DNA of 64,000 nt from Caballeronia sp. dw_19 (GTDB lineage Bacteria > Pseudomonadota > Gammaproteobacteria > Burkholderiales > Burkholderiaceae), in the NCBI RefSeq assembly GCF_018449515.1, contig NZ_JAAVUQ010000013.1, forward strand, positions 124,001 to 188,000, read 5' to 3'. The translations under genes were made by a program, and so were the position numbers. Positions 60,394 through 64,000 of this stretch are shown piece by piece (position 1 is the stretch's first letter; every line of letters starts with the position of its first letter). Under the pieces are notes generated by a model. The model was not told the DNA's origin. It did no database searches and was given only the letters and a program-made list of their open reading frames with translations.

Positions 60394-60696
60394 CTTATCT
60401 CCGACTCGATAAATCCTAGTTTCCACATTCTATTCAATCAGTCGGTGACGAGCAACGTCAATCTCGACACTTCGTCACATTTATCTTATATGCGCTGTTT
60501 AAAGCATAATTCATGGATATCCAATCCGTCGCACCACGATCATCTGAAAAAATATCGACGAAGTATGCGCTTGCCAAACATAACTACGACATCTATAGTC
60601 GTAGTTATGCGAATAACAGGCCTCAGATCTCGATCCTGAAAATCACAACGCATGGCATCGAAGTGAAATGACCTGATCAATGAATGGAACTGAAAA
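60394..60696. other. Divergent control region of the Rrf2 and NDH-2-like genes
   Basis: This 303-bp gene-free stretch is AT-richer than its surroundings. Its main feature is the 31-bp interrupted palindrome at 60579-60609. The rest shows no gene; AT-rich segments at 60420-60500 could hold promoters, but I could not pick convincing hexamers. Confidence 0.5.
60579..60609. promoter_or_regulatory. Perfect interrupted palindrome, candidate Rrf2 operator
   Basis: CATAACTACGAC (60579-60590) and its exact inverse complement (60598-60609) flank the seven-base spacer ATCTATA. It lies 87 bp upstream of the NDH-2-like start and about 185 bp from the Rrf2 start. Size and symmetry suit a dimeric regulator; a hairpin role is possible. 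Confidence 0.75.
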
Positions 60697-61917
60697 ATGA
60701 CTGATAGCGGCAAGAGAATATTGGTAGTCGGGGCCGGTTTCGCCGGCATGTGGAGCGCGCTGGGTGCGGCTCGCCTACTGGACATCGCAAACAAGTCGGG
60801 AGAGCGAATCGAAGTGGTCTTGATTGCGCCCGAGCCAATGCTGCACGTCCGGCCGCGTCTTCACGAATCCAATCCACTAGGCATGAAAGCGCCTTTGCTG
60901 CCGCTCTTCGAGGCAACCGGGGTTCGCTTTGTCCAGGGCAGCGTGAGCGACATTCGTGCGGCGGCCCACGAAGTCGCGGCGGTCGGCGCGGACGGAAACA
61001 CATTCGCGGTCCGGTATGACAAGCTTGTGCTGGCTAGCGGAAGTTCGCTCTTTCGTCCTCCGCTGCCCGGCCTCGCTACGGCCGCGTTCAGCATCGACCA
61101 GATCGGGGACGCTGCGCTTCTCGAAGCACATCTCGGCAAGCTCGCCGATCAATTTGATACGCCCGCGCGCAACACGGTGGTCGTGGTGGGCGGCGGATTT
61201 ACGGGCATCGAGATAGCGACTGAGCTTCCGGAGCGCTTGCGGTCCGTGCTGGGGAGCACCGCGTCCGTGAATGTGATCGTGATAGAACAAGCCGATGCAG
61301 TAGGCCCGGATCTTGGCCTCGGTCCCCGGCCTGTGATTGAGCAGGCGTTGACTGAACTCGGCATAACGCTGCGTCTGGGCACAGCAGTGAGCGCCATCGA
61401 TACCGATGGGATCGTCACATCGACCGGCGAGCGCATCGATACAAAGACGGTGATCTGGACAGCGGGCATGCGGGCCAACGCGCTCACGAAAAAGCTTGAC
61501 GCCGAGCGCGACCGGCTTGGTCGCTTGCATGTGGATGCGGATCTGCGTGTGTTGGGAACAGAAGACATCTTCGCCGCCGGCGATGTCGCCTTCGCCGCTA
61601 CCGACGACGCGGGAAATCACGCGCTCATGTCATGCCAGCACGCGATGAACATGGGCCGGTTCGGGGGCCACAATGTGGCGGCTGATCTGGTCGGCGTGGA
61701 GCTTTTGCCTTATCGGCAGCCGGTATATGTGACGTGCCTCGATCTCGGATCGTGGGGGGCGGTTTATACCGAAGGCTGGGATCGCCAGATCAAGCTCGTC
61801 GGCCCGGAAGCGAAAGCGCTCAAGCGGCAGATTTGCACCGAGTGGATCTATCCGCCTGCTGCCGATCGCGAAGCAGCATTCGCCGCGGCCGATCCCGCGG
61901 TCTCGGTAGTCGCTTAG
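60697..61917 (+). CDS. NADH dehydrogenase-like FAD oxidoreductase (NDH-2 type)
   Basis: This 406-residue flavoprotein has the FAD motif VVGAGFAGMWSALGAA, the NAD(P)H motif VVVVGGGFTGIEIA and the second FAD contact DIFAAGDVAFAATDDAGNHALMSCQHA. The pattern fits type II NADH:quinone oxidoreductases and related NAD(P)/FAD proteins. No C-terminal membrane helix is seen, so it may be peripheral or use a soluble acceptor. GGAA precedes its ATG. It is probably controlled by the divergent Rrf2 protein. Its stop overlaps the 3' end of the convergent diaminopropionate lyase gene by four bases. Confidence 0.88.
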   Translation: MTDSGKRILVVGAGFAGMWSALGAARLLDIANKSGERIEVVLIAPEPMLHVRPRLHESNPLGMKAPLLPLFEATGVRFVQGSVSDIRAAAHEVAAVGADGNTFAVRYDKLVLASGSSLFRPPLPGLATAAFSIDQIGDAALLEAHLGKLADQFDTPARNTVVVVGGGFTGIEIATELPERLRSVLGSTASVNVIVIEQADAVGPDLGLGPRPVIEQALTELGITLRLGTAVSAIDTDGIVTSTGERIDTKTVIWTAGMRANALTKKLDAERDRLGRLHVDADLRVLGTEDIFAAGDVAFAATDDAGNHALMSCQHAMNMGRFGGHNVAADLVGVELLPYRQPVYVTCLDLGSWGAVYTEGWDRQIKLVGPEAKALKRQICTEWIYPPAADREAAFAAADPAVSVVA

Positions 61918-63122
61918 GCTGGCAGCCGGCGTCGCTGCGCCTTCAGCACTTCATCGGCGCGCAATCCCGTCAACTGCTCATATAACGCCGGCGCAGTAGC
62001 GCCCTCTGTGTTCAGCAGCAGCACGCTCGACCGTTCATCGAGCCCGAGCGCAGCGAGATCTTCCGCGCTGCTGCTCGCCTGGATAAGCCCGGCAAGACCC
62101 GCCGCGCCCGACTCCCCCGCCACGACAGGCACATCGCGCTCAGCACCCTGGGCGAAGATCCGCATGGCATCGACGGCGGCATCGTCGGAAATGGTCATGA
62201 AGAAATCGGCGAGAACGGCCAGGAAACGCCACGCAAGCGGCGATGCCTCTCCGCAAGCAAGGCCAGCCATGATCGAGTCGACAGAGCCGGTAGCGAGCGC
62301 TGCCCGTCCTCTGACCGCGCTTTGAAACAGGCAATCCGCCTGGCCCGGCTCGACAATCACGCAAAGCGGCCGCCGCTCGCCGAAGCGTTCGGCGAAATAA
62401 CTGACGACGCCAGCCGCCAGTCCGCCCACGCCACCCTGAATGAACACGTGCGTATAAGGATCTTCGCCACCTTGCTCGATTGCCTCGGCGGCGATCGTCC
62501 CGTATCCCTGCATCACATCGCGCGGGATAGTTTCATATCCGTCGTATGAGGTATCAGAAACGACGTGCCAGCCGTGCTCTTCTGCCAGGCGCGAGGCCTC
62601 CTTCACCGACTCGTCATAGTTGCCGTCGATCTGCACGATCTGCGCACCCAACTGTTCTATGGCGATACGCCGTTCATCGTTCACGTGGCGATGCAGCACG
62701 ATCACGCACCGGCAACCAATACTGCGCGCAGCCGCGGCCAATGCACGGCCGTGATTGCCATCGGTCGCGCTGATGACCGTGAAGTCCTGCAGCAACGCCT
62801 TGTAATGCCCAGCGGTTAACTTCGCCGGAACGAAGTCCTTCTCAGGCCAAAGGCGTCGAATCAAACGGATCAGCGCAATGGGTGCACCCAGCGCCTTGAA
62901 GCTGCCAAGCGGGGAACGATGGCCTTCGTCCTTCACCCTGATCGATCCAACCCCCAGTCGGGCAGCAAGATCCGGCAGAGCCCACAACGGTGTCGGACCG
63001 GCGTTCAATCCATCCCATGTCGATAACCACGCGCGGCTTTCGTCGGCGGCTTGAATGTTCAGGATGCCGCGAAGCGATTCGTCGTAACGCCCACGGCGCG
63101 CGCTGGTGTTATGTTGCAGCAT
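61914..63122 (-). CDS. dpaL: Diaminopropionate ammonia-lyase
   Basis: This 402-residue PLP enzyme of the tryptophan synthase beta fold has the Schiff-base Lys76 (SPLGSFKALGA), SATDGNHGRALAAAAR and a glycine-rich phosphate loop (IQGGVGGLAAGVVSYF). These match diaminopropionate ammonia-lyase (YgeX type), which turns 2,3-diaminopropionate into pyruvate and ammonia. ATG 63122 overlaps the stop of the M20 gene by one base (TGATG). The same pairing of lyase and M20 hydrolase occurs in the E. coli ygeX-ygeY region, supporting the call. Confidence 0.92.
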   Translation of the reverse strand: MLQHNTSARRGRYDESLRGILNIQAADESRAWLSTWDGLNAGPTPLWALPDLAARLGVGSIRVKDEGHRSPLGSFKALGAPIALIRLIRRLWPEKDFVPAKLTAGHYKALLQDFTVISATDGNHGRALAAAARSIGCRCVIVLHRHVNDERRIAIEQLGAQIVQIDGNYDESVKEASRLAEEHGWHVVSDTSYDGYETIPRDVMQGYGTIAAEAIEQGGEDPYTHVFIQGGVGGLAAGVVSYFAERFGERRPLCVIVEPGQADCLFQSAVRGRAALATGSVDSIMAGLACGEASPLAWRFLAVLADFFMTISDDAAVDAMRIFAQGAERDVPVVAGESGAAGLAGLIQASSSAEDLAALGLDERSSVLLLNTEGATAPALYEQLTGLRADEVLKAQRRRLPA

Positions 63123-64000
63123 CAAACTTTCCTCTGGTTCGGGTTCTGGTCAGGGACGACCGGCAGTTTCGTGCGCACGATCTCAGCCAGATAACGCGCG
63201 CCAATGGGCAAGACAGCGTCGTTGAAATCGTAGCGGGCGTTGTGAAGCGGCGTTGCACCCGGCTCGCCCTCGGCGCCATTGCCGATGAACGCAAAATTTC
63301 CAGGCACCACCTGAAGGAACGCGCCGAAGTCTTCCGAGATCATCATCGGGGCAACGTTGCCGTCTACATTCGCCGCGCCCACGATCGCCGTTGCGGCCGT
63401 GATCGCTGTCGGAACGCATTCCGGCGTATTCACCGTGGGAACAAACTCATGCGTGTATTCGAACGAACATTCGGCGCCGTGCGCCGCGCAAATACCCTCG
63501 CTGATGCTGCGCATCCGGCTCTCGAGCAAGCGCTGCACGTCAGGCGTGTAGCTGCGTGTATCGCCCTTGATGATCACGTGTCCCGGAATCGCGTTGCGAA
63601 TGCCATCGGTGAACAACTCCGTGCAGGAGATCACCGCAGGCACACCGGGATCGACACTCCTCGATACAACCGTCTGCAAAGCCAGCACAATCTCTGCGGC
63701 AATCACAATTGGATCGATGGTCATATGCGGTCGCGCAGCATGGCCGCCGCGACCGTTGATACGGATAACGAAGTTATCTTCACTCGCCATGATGCCGCCG
63801 GCCCGCGTTGCGATGGCGCCCGCCCGCAAGCCTGGAATGTTGTGAACACCATAGATTTCATCTACAGGAAAGCGCTCGAACAGTTTGTCGGCGATCATCG
63901 CCTTCGCGCCCTTGCCATGTTCTTCGGCGGGCTGAAAGATGAAACGCACGGTCCCGTTGAAATCGCGCCGCTCGCATAAGAGCTTCGCTGCACCGAGCAC
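63122..64000 (-). CDS. M20 family amidohydrolase/peptidase (partial, 5' end off window)
   Basis: The C-terminal 292 codons are visible; the start lies beyond 64000. Motifs of the M20D amidohydrolase group are seen: FIFQPAEEHGKGAKAMI with the catalytic/metal Glu pair, GVHNIPGLRAGAIATRAG, the dimerisation part GRGGHAARPHMTIDPI and ISEDFGAFLQVVPGNFAFIG with a late metal ligand. Such enzymes remove acyl groups from amino acids. It is translationally coupled to dpaL, so it may release 2,3-diaminopropionate from an N-acylated precursor; this is inference. Confidence 0.9.
   Translation of the reverse strand: MLGAAKLLCERRDFNGTVRFIFQPAEEHGKGAKAMIADKLFERFPVDEIYGVHNIPGLRAGAIATRAGGIMASEDNFVIRINGRGGHAARPHMTIDPIVIAAEIVLALQTVVSRSVDPGVPAVISCTELFTDGIRNAIPGHVIIKGDTRSYTPDVQRLLESRMRSISEGICAAHGAECSFEYTHEFVPTVNTPECVPTAITAATAIVGAANVDGNVAPMMISEDFGAFLQVVPGNFAFIGNGAEGEPGATPLHNARYDFNDAVLPIGARYLAEIVRTKLPVVPDQNPNQRKV

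Overview
The window reads as a chromosome segment of a Burkholderiaceae bacterium, most likely Caballeronia or Paraburkholderia. I base this on the GC-rich third codon positions, the dense LacI/LysR/MarR-regulated catabolic operons, a full type VI secretion system (T6SS), and a dispersed-type intergenic repeat that I associate with this group. The genus is inference; no rRNA or tRNA gene was seen.

Region 1 (1-7.4 kb) holds a leftward set: a partial muconolactone-isomerase-like gene, a DJ-1/PfpI protein, an EthD-like protein and a MarR regulator. Divergent from it is a three-domain fusion (cNMP-binding, thioredoxin-like and thioredoxin-reductase-like) followed by two NTF2-fold proteins. A small membrane protein, a single-domain response regulator and a phytanoyl-CoA-dioxygenase-like enzyme follow. 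Region 2 (7.7-12.3 kb) is a tight operon of a membrane diiron desaturase/hydroxylase, a Rieske ferredoxin, a ferredoxin reductase and a TIM-barrel isomerase, with a convergent LacI regulator; its substrate is unknown. Region 3 (12.3-13.5 kb) has no convincing gene. It holds seven perfect 18-bp tandem repeats and a ~240-bp inverted repeat around a ~325-bp core. Region 4 (13.5-21.4 kb) carries a Tat-exported metallophosphatase, a large hybrid histidine kinase, a small acidic protein with a strong hairpin after it, and a chemoreceptor. Region 5 (21.6-29.1 kb) is a sugar ABC importer operon with an embedded GH42 beta-galactosidase, a divergent LacI regulator and a perfect 22-bp operator-like palindrome between them.

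Region 6 (29.7-57.2 kb) is a complete T6SS. Leftward from about 39.5 kb run tssB, tssC, tssK, tssL, an OmpA-domain gene, hcp, clpV (tssH) and tssE. Rightward run vgrG (tssI), a two-domain cell-wall-hydrolase effector, three AT-rich genes for exported proteins (immunity candidates), a PAAR gene, an unknown membrane protein, tssM, tssA, tssF, tssG and tssJ. All thirteen core components are present. Hcp resembles the enterobacterial (i2-type) protein, TssM lacks a recognisable Walker A motif, and the peptidoglycan-binding OmpA domain is on a protein separate from TssL.

Region 7 (57.3-64 kb) holds methylmalonate-semialdehyde dehydrogenase with a divergent LysR regulator, an Rrf2 regulator divergent from an NDH-2-like oxidoreductase with a perfect 31-bp interrupted palindrome between them, and a leftward pair of an M20 amidohydrolase (cut by the right edge) and diaminopropionate ammonia-lyase.

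The best candidates for something undescribed are the VgrG-linked effector with its immunity region, the diiron oxygenase operon, the TssM-like region at the N-terminus of the OmpA protein, and the repeat element at 12.3-13.5 kb.
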